The notes under the pieces are model-generated. The model was not told where the DNA came from. It saw only the letters and a program-made list of their open reading frames with translations, and did not search any database. Made by a program: the position numbers and the translations under genes. DNA of 64,000 nt from Chlorobium ferrooxidans DSM 13031 (GTDB taxonomy: Bacteria > Bacteroidota > Chlorobiia > Chlorobiales > Chlorobiaceae), in assembly GCF_000168715.1 (NCBI RefSeq), contig NZ_AASE01000012.1:1-64000 (forward strand), given 5' to 3'. Of this stretch, positions 36,103 to 43,945 are shown piece after piece. The stretch's first letter is position 1. Every line of letters starts with the position of its first letter.

Positions 36103-36579
36103 TCAGAGCTTCAGCCTTTTTGTCTCGCGTTCAAGTTCAATCAGAAGCTTTTTAAGCGCCACCCCTCCACGATATCCGCTGAGAGAGCCGTTACTGCCGA
36201 TGACCCGGTGACAAGGGATAAAAACCGGCAGAGGATTGCGATGATTGGCCATCCCGACTGCGCGGACAGCACGCGCATTTCCTGCGGCAATGGCGACCGC
36301 TCTGTAGGTGGAGGTCGTGCCGTACGCAAGAGCACTGAGCTCCCGCCAGACACGCTCCATGAATGGCGTGCCCGACGGGGCAAGGGGAAGTGAAAAATGG
36401 CAGAGAGAGCCCTGAAGGTAGGCGTTCAGCTGCCGGAACGCCTCCCCGGTCAGCTCCGTTTCACCGATTTCAGCATCTTCGGGAAGAGTGTCCGCAGGAA
36501 AAAAAAGGTTGGTGATAGCACCTTCACACTCCGCAACACCGATACGACCGATCGTGGTATTCTGAAAAGAGAGGATCAT
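36103..36579 (-). CDS. ogt: Methylated-DNA-protein cysteine methyltransferase
   Basis: A 158-residue suicide DNA-repair protein. The active-site motif FIPCHRVIGSNG contains the acceptor cysteine that takes the alkyl group from O6-methylguanine (and O4-methylthymine). Other features are the DNA-binding RAVGMANHRNP helix and YGTTSTYRAVA. N-terminal Ada domains are absent, so it is an Ogt/AGT-type single-function enzyme. The ATG at 36579 gives MILSFQNTTIGRIG. It stands alone between the efflux operon and the mechanosensitive channel gene. Confidence 0.95.
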   Translation of the reverse strand: MILSFQNTTIGRIGVAECEGAITNLFFPADTLPEDAEIGETELTGEAFRQLNAYLQGSLCHFSLPLAPSGTPFMERVWRELSALAYGTTSTYRAVAIAAGNARAVRAVGMANHRNPLPVFIPCHRVIGSNGSLSGYRGGVALKKLLIELERETKRLKL

Positions 36580-36659
36580 GTTGCCAACACCTTTTTCTGC
36601 AAGTTATAAAGAATACCAACAACAGCAGAGTGCAAAAAAACTCCGGATGAACCGCTCTA

Positions 36660-37925
36660 TTACTCCTGAACCGGCTGAACGGGATTCCTTGCAGATTTTC
36701 CGACAGCATAACTTCCGGGATACTGGAAAATCCGCAAGTCAAAGTAGGAGAGAACGGCAATGATATGATCAAGGATATCCGCCTGCACCTGTTCAAATGC
36801 CGCCCACTCTTTTTCACAGCTGAAAACAAGGATCTCGATCGGCAATCCATTCGAGGTCGGTTCCAGATAACGGATAATCAGGCTCATCGACGCATTGACC
36901 TTCGGATGATGGTGCAGATAGGCCGACAGATAGGCCCGGAAGATGCCGATATTGGTCAGTCGCCGTTCATTGACCTCGAAACGGTCATCTATCTCATCAC
37001 GGCGGTTATATGTGTCGATTTCCGCTGTTTTTTTATCGAGATACTCCCTGAGCAGCTGAATATGCTCCAGCCGGACAAGCATGGCATCATCACAGAACCG
37101 GATACTGGTCATATCGATATTGAGCGATCGTTTGATACGCCTTCCTCCCGACTCATTCATCCCCCTCCAGTTTCTGAAACCCTCCGAAATCAGGGCATAG
37201 GCAGGAATGGTGCTGATGGTTTTATCCCAGTTCTGAACAGAGACCGTCACCAGCGAGATATCGGTTACTTCACCATCGGCCTCGTATTTCGGCATATCGA
37301 TCCAGTCACCGACGCGAACCAGATTGTTGCTTGAAAGCTGAATACCGGCAACAAAGCCGAGAATCGAGTTTTTAAAAATCAGGAGCAGTACGGCTGTAAA
37401 CGCACCAAGACCACCGAGAAAAACAAGCGGCGATTTGCCCATAAGTTTGGACACCACAACAACCAGGGCGATTGAAACCGCAAGCGACTTGGTAACCTGG
37501 ACAAAACTTTTAACCGGCACTCTTGACTCCGTAGAGAACTCGGAAAAAAATTCCAGCAAGGCATCAAGCAGCGAAAAAATCACCACAACCACAACCACAA
37601 TCATGGAGAGCACTGCAAAATCCTTGACCAGAAGAACCGTTGCCGGATAATAGACAAGAACCGGTTCGGAAAAGAGATGAATGAGAACGGGAGGAATCAG
37701 ACGGAAGAGACCGGTAAAGACGTTGTGCTTGACCAGCAGGTCATCAAGCCTTGTGCTGGTTCTCGAAGCAAGGTGATTGATCAGGCGCGAAATAATCCGG
37801 TCTGTCAAAACAAAAACAAGAGTGATAACAAGTAGCGCCAGAACCCCGGCAATGATGGTTGCTGCCAGAACAGAGAAATCGGAAGCTATACCATACTTAA
37901 GTAACAATCGGATCAATGAGGTCAT
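36660..37925 (-). CDS. Small-conductance mechanosensitive channel (MscS family, YbdG-like)
   Basis: 421 residues. Four or five N-terminal hydrophobic helices precede the pore-lining helix GGLGAFTAVLLLIFKNSILGFVAG and the conserved MscS beta domain with VRVGDWIDMPKYEADGEVTDISL. The extended C-terminus with NIDMTSIRFCDDAM and LIIRYLEPTSNGLPIEILVFS resembles the YbdG/YnaI-like subgroup rather than short MscS. It would release solutes upon hypo-osmotic shock at the inner membrane. Divergently transcribed from the TolB-like gene. Confidence 0.93.
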   Translation of the reverse strand: MTSLIRLLLKYGIASDFSVLAATIIAGVLALLVITLVFVLTDRIISRLINHLASRTSTRLDDLLVKHNVFTGLFRLIPPVLIHLFSEPVLVYYPATVLLVKDFAVLSMIVVVVVVIFSLLDALLEFFSEFSTESRVPVKSFVQVTKSLAVSIALVVVVSKLMGKSPLVFLGGLGAFTAVLLLIFKNSILGFVAGIQLSSNNLVRVGDWIDMPKYEADGEVTDISLVTVSVQNWDKTISTIPAYALISEGFRNWRGMNESGGRRIKRSLNIDMTSIRFCDDAMLVRLEHIQLLREYLDKKTAEIDTYNRRDEIDDRFEVNERRLTNIGIFRAYLSAYLHHHPKVNASMSLIIRYLEPTSNGLPIEILVFSCEKEWAAFEQVQADILDHIIAVLSYFDLRIFQYPGSYAVGKSARNPVQPVQE

Positions 37926-38180
37926 AAAAAGAACGGATCAGTGCAGCAAAAGCAAGATTGGAAAAAATCAACACCTTTATACAACAGCAAAAGCATCTGC
38001 ATAATTGCATGGACCGATTCTGCGCTACACCCGGAGATCAACCCCTACAGGATCAGCACACCGGGCGAAGATAAAACCGGGATCATCTCGTATATTTCAG
38101 AGTGCTGTATGGCGATATCTGAACAGTGAAGGTTACCCTCGCTGCATGCAGCTCATACCACCAGGAAAACAGAAACGCTG

Positions 38181-39185
38181 ATGAAGAGTAACCCGTTGAT
38201 TGCAATTGTCATACTGGCTCTTCAGCTTGTATTCAGCACAGAGCCCGCCGCTGCACCATCAGGAAGCAATGCAGGCGAAATAGTCGCTTTTGTGCGAAAG
38301 GGAAACATCTGGATCGCACGCCTCGACGGATCCGGTCAGCGCCAGCTGACAGGTTCCGGCAGAGACACGCATCCTGCACTCTCCCCGGATGGAAAAGAGG
38401 TTGCCTTTTGCCGTCGAACCGAAACGGAGATCTACCCGGATACCGGGTTCGGACAGCTCTTCATGGTTGAAACGAAAGGAGGAACACCCCGAAAAGTGCG
38501 CTTTGAAGGAGTTCTTGCCGCCGAAGATCCCGCCTTCTCGCCGGACGGAAAGAGCCTCCTCTTCGTCGGACTCTCCGAACTTCGCAGAGCAGGCAAAAAG
38601 GGTGAGCTTCAGGCATTCGCCACCATGTCGATCACCATTGGAGAGAGCCGGACTGGCAAATGCAGGCCGGTAGTGCAGAGAAAAAACAGCATGCTCGATG
38701 CGGGCTATATCTACTCAAACCCGGCCTTTTCGCCCGACGGAAAGTCGATACTCTGGCAGGAGAGCGGCAGTGATGTTTCGGGCGGTTTTGCAATCATTGA
38801 TCTGAACGGAAAAAGGCTCTTCCGCTATCCCCTGAAGGGGTCGGATTTTACGCCATACTGGCGTCCGGCTCTCTCCTCTGACGGCCACAGAATACTCTGC
38901 TACTCGCCTGCAACGACAGAAGCGGCTGTAGACACGATCCATCTGATCAACCGGAGAACGCAGCGAAAGATTCTGGTGACCAGCGGCACCAATCCGGTTT
39001 TCATCCGCAACGGCAGCGCGATTCTCTTTGAACGGGGGGAAAACCGGTGGAGCAGCAACGCCTCTTCAAATCTCTGGCTCCTTGCATTACAACCGGGAGC
39101 CGTTGCAAAACAGATCATCACCGATGCATCCGAACCGGCAGCCGCGCTGCCGGGCAATGAGCATGTAAATCGAATCGCGGAATAG
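38181..39185 (+). CDS. TolB-like PD40 beta-propeller protein, exported
   Basis: 334 residues with an N-terminal signal peptide (MKSNPLIAIVILALQLVFS) followed by at least four PD40/WD40-like repeats whose core is the motif HPALSPDGKEVAF, PAFSPDGKSLLF and PAFSPDGKSILW. This predicts a periplasmic six-bladed propeller like the C-terminal half of TolB; no N-terminal TolB domain is present, so it is not the Tol-Pal protein itself. Likely a protein- or glycan-binding module. The last residues (about NRIAE) are encoded by the end of a dispersed repeat, suggesting the native C-terminus was altered. Confidence 0.85.
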   Translation: MKSNPLIAIVILALQLVFSTEPAAAPSGSNAGEIVAFVRKGNIWIARLDGSGQRQLTGSGRDTHPALSPDGKEVAFCRRTETEIYPDTGFGQLFMVETKGGTPRKVRFEGVLAAEDPAFSPDGKSLLFVGLSELRRAGKKGELQAFATMSITIGESRTGKCRPVVQRKNSMLDAGYIYSNPAFSPDGKSILWQESGSDVSGGFAIIDLNGKRLFRYPLKGSDFTPYWRPALSSDGHRILCYSPATTEAAVDTIHLINRRTQRKILVTSGTNPVFIRNGSAILFERGENRWSSNASSNLWLLALQPGAVAKQIITDASEPAAALPGNEHVNRIAE

Positions 39186-39200
39186 ATTTATAGAGGTGCC
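39169..39200 (+). repeat. Right-end fragment of the dispersed repeat
   Basis: ATCGAATCGCGGAATAGATT plus TATAGAGGTGCC matches the right end of the repeat at 43806-43945. It spans the stop codons of two convergent genes, TolB-like and the Old Yellow Enzyme. Confidence 0.75.
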
Positions 39201-40267
39201 GCCGGATAATCCGTATACCCCTTCTCCCCCGGAGAATAGAAGGTATCCATGTCGGGTGTGTTGAGGGGTGCTCCGGTTTTCCATCGTTTGACCAGATCGG
39301 GATTGGCAATAAACGCCCTCCCGAAGGCAACAAGATCACATTTTCCACCCTCCAGATCGCTTTCCGCCAGGGCCGCATCGTACCCGCCGGAGAGAATCAA
39401 TGCACCCTTGAACTCCCTGCGGAATGTCGCCTTGATGCTCTCCGGCACCACAGGCGCACCCATGGAGGAGTGATCAACAATATGCAGGTAGGCCGGAGCT
39501 GACCGGTTGAGCTCTGTGGCAAGCCATGCATACTCCTCCTCCATGTTGTCGTAGAGCGGCATATCATTGAAGACGCCGAACGGCGAGAGCCGTATACCGA
39601 CACGCGCCCTGCCGATAGCGTCACTCACCGCAGCAGTGACCTCAAAGAGAAAACGGGCACGGTTTTCAAGCGAACCGCCATACCGGTCGGTGCGAAGGTT
39701 TGAACCCGGACGGATGAACTGTTCGAGCAGATAACCGTTGGCTGCATGCAGCTCAACACCGTCAAATCCTGCCGAAACGGCATGTTCAGCTCCACGGGCA
39801 TACTCTGCAATCGCATCGGTGATATCCTTCCCGCTCATCGCTTCCGGCAGGGGGAAAGGCTTTAGGCCATCCGCATCTGTATACATCTCACCGGAGGCAG
39901 CAATTGCAGAAGGAGCAATAACGCGGGCTCCCGCAGGCAGGTTAAGCGGATGAGCAATCCGCCCGCAGTGCATAAGCTGGAGAAATATCTTTCCACTGCC
40001 CTTGTGGACTCCTTCGGTAATGGCTTTCCACCCTTCGACCTGGGCAGGGGAAAAGACTCCGGGTATGCGGGGATAGCCCAGACCATTCGGTGATGAGGAT
40101 GTTCCTTCGGTGATGATCAGCCCCGCCGAATTGCGTTGAGCGTAGTACGCCGCCATGAGCGCGTTGGGAATATTTCCGGTTGCACGGCTGCGGGTCATCG
40201 GCGCCATGACCATGCGGTTCTGAAGGGTAATCGGCCCGAGTGTGGCCGGTGAAAAAAGTAGAGACAT
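39188..40267 (-). CDS. Old Yellow Enzyme-family ene-reductase
   Basis: A 359-residue FMN-dependent (beta/alpha)8 oxidoreductase reducing activated C=C bonds or nitro compounds with NAD(P)H. Seen: NRMVMAPMTRSRA near the N-terminus, LQLMHCGRIAHP, the substrate-binding pair in ELHAANGYLLEQF, and the RTDRYGGSLENRARFLFEV signature. Most similar in layout to the NemA/xenobiotic-reductase group. AGGGAG lies before the ATG. It reads toward the TolB-like gene, with the dispersed-repeat end encoding its final codons. Substrate not determined. Confidence 0.95.
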   Translation of the reverse strand: MSLLFSPATLGPITLQNRMVMAPMTRSRATGNIPNALMAAYYAQRNSAGLIITEGTSSSPNGLGYPRIPGVFSPAQVEGWKAITEGVHKGSGKIFLQLMHCGRIAHPLNLPAGARVIAPSAIAASGEMYTDADGLKPFPLPEAMSGKDITDAIAEYARGAEHAVSAGFDGVELHAANGYLLEQFIRPGSNLRTDRYGGSLENRARFLFEVTAAVSDAIGRARVGIRLSPFGVFNDMPLYDNMEEEYAWLATELNRSAPAYLHIVDHSSMGAPVVPESIKATFRREFKGALILSGGYDAALAESDLEGGKCDLVAFGRAFIANPDLVKRWKTGAPLNTPDMDTFYSPGEKGYTDYPAAPL

Positions 40268-40403
40268 GGTAAGCTCCCTGATGGAATGGTTTCAACTGGC
40301 AAGTAACAACAAACAGCGCTTGCAGGCTGTGGATCTACCCATTAACACCGGTATCAACTTTATGGTTCATCACCGTCCCTGCTTTCCTGCTCTTGCAGCT
40401 TCC

Positions 40404-41288
40404 TCACGAGGGAACTCGCTTCAGAAAATCTTTCAGCGCGATGAGAAAGGCTTCCGGCTGTTCTTCGTGGGGAAGATGGCCGCAATCAGGAACAACCACC
40501 AGTTGAGCCTGCGGAAGTTCACCGGCAAGCCGGATGCTCTCCTCTTTTTTTACCATAACATCGTGCTCCCCTGTAATCACAAGGGCGGGTTTCCTCATGG
40601 TGAAAAGTTGTTCATCAAGTTTGAGATGGTGCGTCTCCAGAAACACCTCCCAGAATGCTCTCGCCCAATCTCCCTGCATCTGGTCCCGGCGAAAAGCATT
40701 GAGAACCTCCTCTGCAAGGCGCTCCTTGTTGTACCACATGGCGCGAATCACCTTATTGTAGAGGCGGGCAATCAGAAACTTCATCAAGCCGGAAAAGAGC
40801 GGAGTCATGGCTTTCATTGCCGGTTTCATGAACGAGGGCACCTCGCTCGTCGCATAACCGCTGTAGATCATGGCATCCACAAGGACCACTCCCGCAACCT
40901 GCTCCGGGTAGCGAAGCGCCGTGAGCAGCGCAAGTGTGCCGCCAGTCGAGTTCCCGACCAGCACCGCTCTGCTGAAACCAAGCTGCCGGATCATCGTTAT
41001 CACAAGATCACTCTGCGCCTCGGGAGTGTAACTGACCCCCGTTGCTTTTGATGAGAACGGACGTGAGGTGTGACCGAAAGCGGGCCTGTCAAAGGCGATG
41101 ACCGAAGAGGTTTTCGCCAGCTCATCAAAAACAAGCCGCCACGAACGCATGCTTAAAAAGCTGCCGTGCAGAAGCACCAGAAGCGGCTCTCCCCTTCCGG
41201 CGAGACGGTAATGAACAGCAAACCCGTTCACGGTAACAGAATGATTCCCGGAAAATTCCGGAGAGGGTTTGGACACGGGGAGGGTCAT
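40404..41288 (-). CDS. Alpha/beta hydrolase
   Basis: 294 residues with an alpha/beta hydrolase fold: LLVLLHGSFLSMRSW oxyanion region, FDRPAFGHTSRP, nucleophile elbow GNSTGG, ITGEHDVMV (acid), and CGHLPHEEQPE (histidine). No signal peptide, so cytoplasmic. The helical cap region (about 150-215) is variable and gives no substrate hint. Gene order with the adjacent Old Yellow Enzyme on the same strand raises the possibility of a shared catabolic or detoxification role, but the gap of 136 bp leaves this open. Confidence 0.87.
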   Translation of the reverse strand: MTLPVSKPSPEFSGNHSVTVNGFAVHYRLAGRGEPLLVLLHGSFLSMRSWRLVFDELAKTSSVIAFDRPAFGHTSRPFSSKATGVSYTPEAQSDLVITMIRQLGFSRAVLVGNSTGGTLALLTALRYPEQVAGVVLVDAMIYSGYATSEVPSFMKPAMKAMTPLFSGLMKFLIARLYNKVIRAMWYNKERLAEEVLNAFRRDQMQGDWARAFWEVFLETHHLKLDEQLFTMRKPALVITGEHDVMVKKEESIRLAGELPQAQLVVVPDCGHLPHEEQPEAFLIALKDFLKRVPS

Positions 41289-41809
41289 AGCGTAAAGGGT
41301 AGTGTTCTCTCTCCTTGCTCTGTTTGATACTCACGCAGAGCGGCTTGCAATCAAACATGTTGAAGCTAAAAGTTATTACTCTCGACCGCAAGAAATACCG
41401 CACAGAAAGATTGAATTATTTTACTCTTCACTCCACGTTAACGGTCAGAGCGCCCGGCAGCACGAAGCGTCGGAGGGTGGTAAAATAAACTGAAAGAAAA
41501 CGGCATATCCCGGCGTATCAGTATTGATGTTGACTTGTTCTCATCGTCAACTCTGTCATTTTCGAAAAATCAGATGCAAAAACAATCATCTCCAACTCCT
41601 GCCTGAAACCACTTTTTTTTATCGTGCCCGAATGATCACGCTACCCGCCGTAACTCTTGTGCAGAACCTGCATCAAATGAATTAACAAAAGCTATTTATA
41701 TACTTTATAGCTATTTTTGGCTGATTTCGCGAGTCAGAAACATAAAAAGTATTATTTTTTTATATGTTGAGCCTTTTCATGACGATAGAAACACAAATTG
41801 GCAGTAACC
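41289..41809. other. 521-bp gap upstream of the SET/ATP-grasp cluster
   Basis: No recognisable gene is seen. The part after about 41680 is AT-rich (for example a T run near 41755) and is the likely promoter region for the cluster starting at 41810. Confidence 0.5.
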
Positions 41810-42316
41810 ATGATAAAACTCTCTGATGTTACCGGGAAAATTGCACTCTATATTGACCCGAACACCGGTCAAAAACATCTGCGCGCAACCTGCAGGCATA
41901 CATCAGGATCATTGTTCCATGAGTTTTCTTCCAGCGAGGATGTAGAGGAGCCTACCTATCTCTCCCTGCAGATAGACCACAATCGCCATATTCACCTCAA
42001 ACCGGACTTCCTTCAGTATCTCAATCACAGTTGCGACCCTAATGTCTATGTGGATGTGAAGCGCCATGAATTCATCTGCCTTCGCGATATCGAAGTGAAC
42101 GAAGAGATCACCTTCTTTTACCCTTCGACTGAATGGGCTATGGAGCAGGTGTTTGACTGCAAGTGCCGGAGTGCAAACTGCCTGGGCGAAATTAAAGGGG
42201 CGATGCATCTGGACAGGGAGCTCTTGGCCCGCTACAAATGTACGCCCCATATTCTTGAAAAACTTCACGGTCAAGCAGAGGAACAACTGCCGGTTAACGA
42301 ACCTGACACACATTAA
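41810..42316 (+). CDS. SET-domain protein 1
   Basis: About 168 residues. The C-terminal half has the SET signature: LNHSCDPNVYVDVKRHEF, IEVNEEITFFYPSTEW (the pseudoknot tyrosine region), and a post-SET CKCRSANCLG cysteine cluster. SET domains transfer methyl groups from SAM to lysine amines. The protein is free-standing and cytoplasmic. It is followed after 9 bp by an ATP-grasp-SET fusion, so they are likely co-translated. The ATG at 41810 is preferred to a TTG at 41798. Substrate is unknown: it could be a protein lysine or the small-molecule/peptide product of the neighbouring ligase. Confidence 0.88.
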   Translation: MIKLSDVTGKIALYIDPNTGQKHLRATCRHTSGSLFHEFSSSEDVEEPTYLSLQIDHNRHIHLKPDFLQYLNHSCDPNVYVDVKRHEFICLRDIEVNEEITFFYPSTEWAMEQVFDCKCRSANCLGEIKGAMHLDRELLARYKCTPHILEKLHGQAEEQLPVNEPDTH

Positions 42317-42325
42317 GATCCTGCC

Positions 42326-43795
42326 ATGAAACTCTGTGTACTCTACTCCTCCTACGAGCAATCCGATTCGCCGACCAAGGATTATGACCCGATGCGTGGC
42401 ATAAAATTCTGGCTGGAAGGTCATGACGTTGAAATGGCCGACATTCATAAAGCCACAGCCGTTCAACAGGTACGGTCACTCATCCAGCAGGATTTCGATC
42501 TCTTTATCAATCTGTGCGACGGCTCTTTTGATTCCGACTGTGCCGGTATAGAGGTGGTGCAGACACTTGAATATTTCAATGCTCCCTTCACCGGTGCCTC
42601 CTCTGATTTTTACGACCCGACCCGTGAAGATATGAAGCGTGTAGCCCGCTCTTTCGGCATCGACACACCGCTTCATCGCTTTGTTGTAACGGAGGCGGAT
42701 ATTAAGGAAGCTGCTGAAAACCTGCGATTCCCGCTCATTGTCAAACACCCGAACAGCTATGCAAGTATCGGCATGACAAAAACTTCCCGCACAGAAACGC
42801 CGGAGGCGTTCAAGGTGGAAGCCGAGCGAATCGTAAGGGAGTTTGGTGAGGCGCTCGTTGAGGAGTTTGTTGAAGGCCGGGAGTTTACGGTACTGGTGGC
42901 AGAGAATGCCGAAGATGCTGCAAACCCGGTCGCCTTCCCGGCCGTAGAGTTTGTTTTTCCGGAAGGTGAATCGTTCAAACACTTCGATCTGAAATGGTCC
43001 GACTATGAGGATATGAACTGCATTCCGGTAGAGGACCCCGATCTTGACCGTCGTCTCAGAACCATATCGGCTCAGCTCTTCACCGGTTTGAATGGTTCCG
43101 GCTATGGCCGCTGCGATATTCGCATGGACGGCGAGGGACGGCTCTTCATGCTCGAAATCAATCCCAACTGCGGGGTTTTCTACAGCCCCGATGATGCTGG
43201 AAGTGCCGATTTTATTCTGCTCAACTATCCGGACGGGCATCAGGAATTTCTCCGGCTGCTGCGGGAGGCTGCAACAAAACGCTGCCGGAACAGCCTGAAA
43301 AACTGGAAGATAAAATTTGACCCGAAAGCGGCTTACGGCATGTATGCATCGCGGGATATTGAGCCGGGTGAGCTTATCGAAGCCTTTGAAGAAAAAGAGC
43401 ATGTGCTGGTATCATTGAGCTATGCCGAAAAACACTGGGACAGCCGGAATCTGCGCTGGCTCCGGCAGTATGCCTACCCTATCACCGATGAGATCTGGGT
43501 GATGTGGAGCAAAAACCCCCGTGACTGGAAGCCCGTCAACCACTCCTGCAATCCCAATGCCTGGCTTGAAAACATGAATCTGGTCGCCCGTCGTTCTATC
43601 GGTGCAGGTGAAGAGATCACGATGGACTATGCAACCTTCTGCCACTCTACAATGGAGGAGTTTTCCTGCGAATGCGGTGAGGCTGAGTGCCGTCACCTCA
43701 TTACCGGCAATGATGTCACGCAGCCTTTTATGCAGCGGTATACAGGGCATGTTTCAGATTATGTCAAAACAAGGATTGCCGCACGCTCCCTGTAA
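42326..43795 (+). CDS. ATP-grasp ligase fused to a SET-domain methyltransferase
   Basis: 489 residues in two parts. Residues about 1-320 are a D-Ala-D-Ala-ligase-like ATP-grasp enzyme: LYSSYEQSDSP start, LIVKHPNSYASIGM (ATP-binding lysine loop), EEFVEGREFTVLV, and the metal-binding RCDIRMDGEGRLFMLEINPNCG. Residues about 325-465 are a SET domain: AAYGMYASRDIEPGELI, VNHSCNPNAWLENM, GEEITMDYATF, and post-SET CECGEAECRH. The ligase should form an amide bond using ATP; the attached SET domain would methylate an amine of the product or partner. I know of no characterised protein with this fusion. Tight gene spacing and an exporter downstream suggest a biosynthetic pathway. Confidence 0.88.
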   Translation: MKLCVLYSSYEQSDSPTKDYDPMRGIKFWLEGHDVEMADIHKATAVQQVRSLIQQDFDLFINLCDGSFDSDCAGIEVVQTLEYFNAPFTGASSDFYDPTREDMKRVARSFGIDTPLHRFVVTEADIKEAAENLRFPLIVKHPNSYASIGMTKTSRTETPEAFKVEAERIVREFGEALVEEFVEGREFTVLVAENAEDAANPVAFPAVEFVFPEGESFKHFDLKWSDYEDMNCIPVEDPDLDRRLRTISAQLFTGLNGSGYGRCDIRMDGEGRLFMLEINPNCGVFYSPDDAGSADFILLNYPDGHQEFLRLLREAATKRCRNSLKNWKIKFDPKAAYGMYASRDIEPGELIEAFEEKEHVLVSLSYAEKHWDSRNLRWLRQYAYPITDEIWVMWSKNPRDWKPVNHSCNPNAWLENMNLVARRSIGAGEEITMDYATFCHSTMEEFSCECGEAECRHLITGNDVTQPFMQRYTGHVSDYVKTRIAARSL

Positions 43796-43805
43796 ACGGT
43801 ATAGT

Positions 43806-43945
43806 CATGGTGAGCGGTTTGATGTTCAAGCCCCGGAGGGGCGAAATATTGGTAGCGCAGTCCCGATGAAGTCGGGACCGGGATGGGATTTCGAGCACCG
43901 CCCAACGAAGCAATCGAATCGCGGAATAAATGAATAGAGGTGCCC
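43806..43945 (+). repeat. REP-like dispersed repeat inside the SET cluster
   Basis: Contains the core TTCAAGCCCC-GGA-GGGGCGA (43825 on) and ends TAGAGGTGCCC at 43945. The last bases AGAGGTG lie just before the ABC-transporter ATG and can act as its Shine-Dalgarno sequence. Confidence 0.85.

Noticed and set aside
35951..36393. Plus-strand frames opposite the O6-methylguanine methyltransferase
   Set aside because: Antisense to a gene with the intact active-site motif; no ribosome-binding site.
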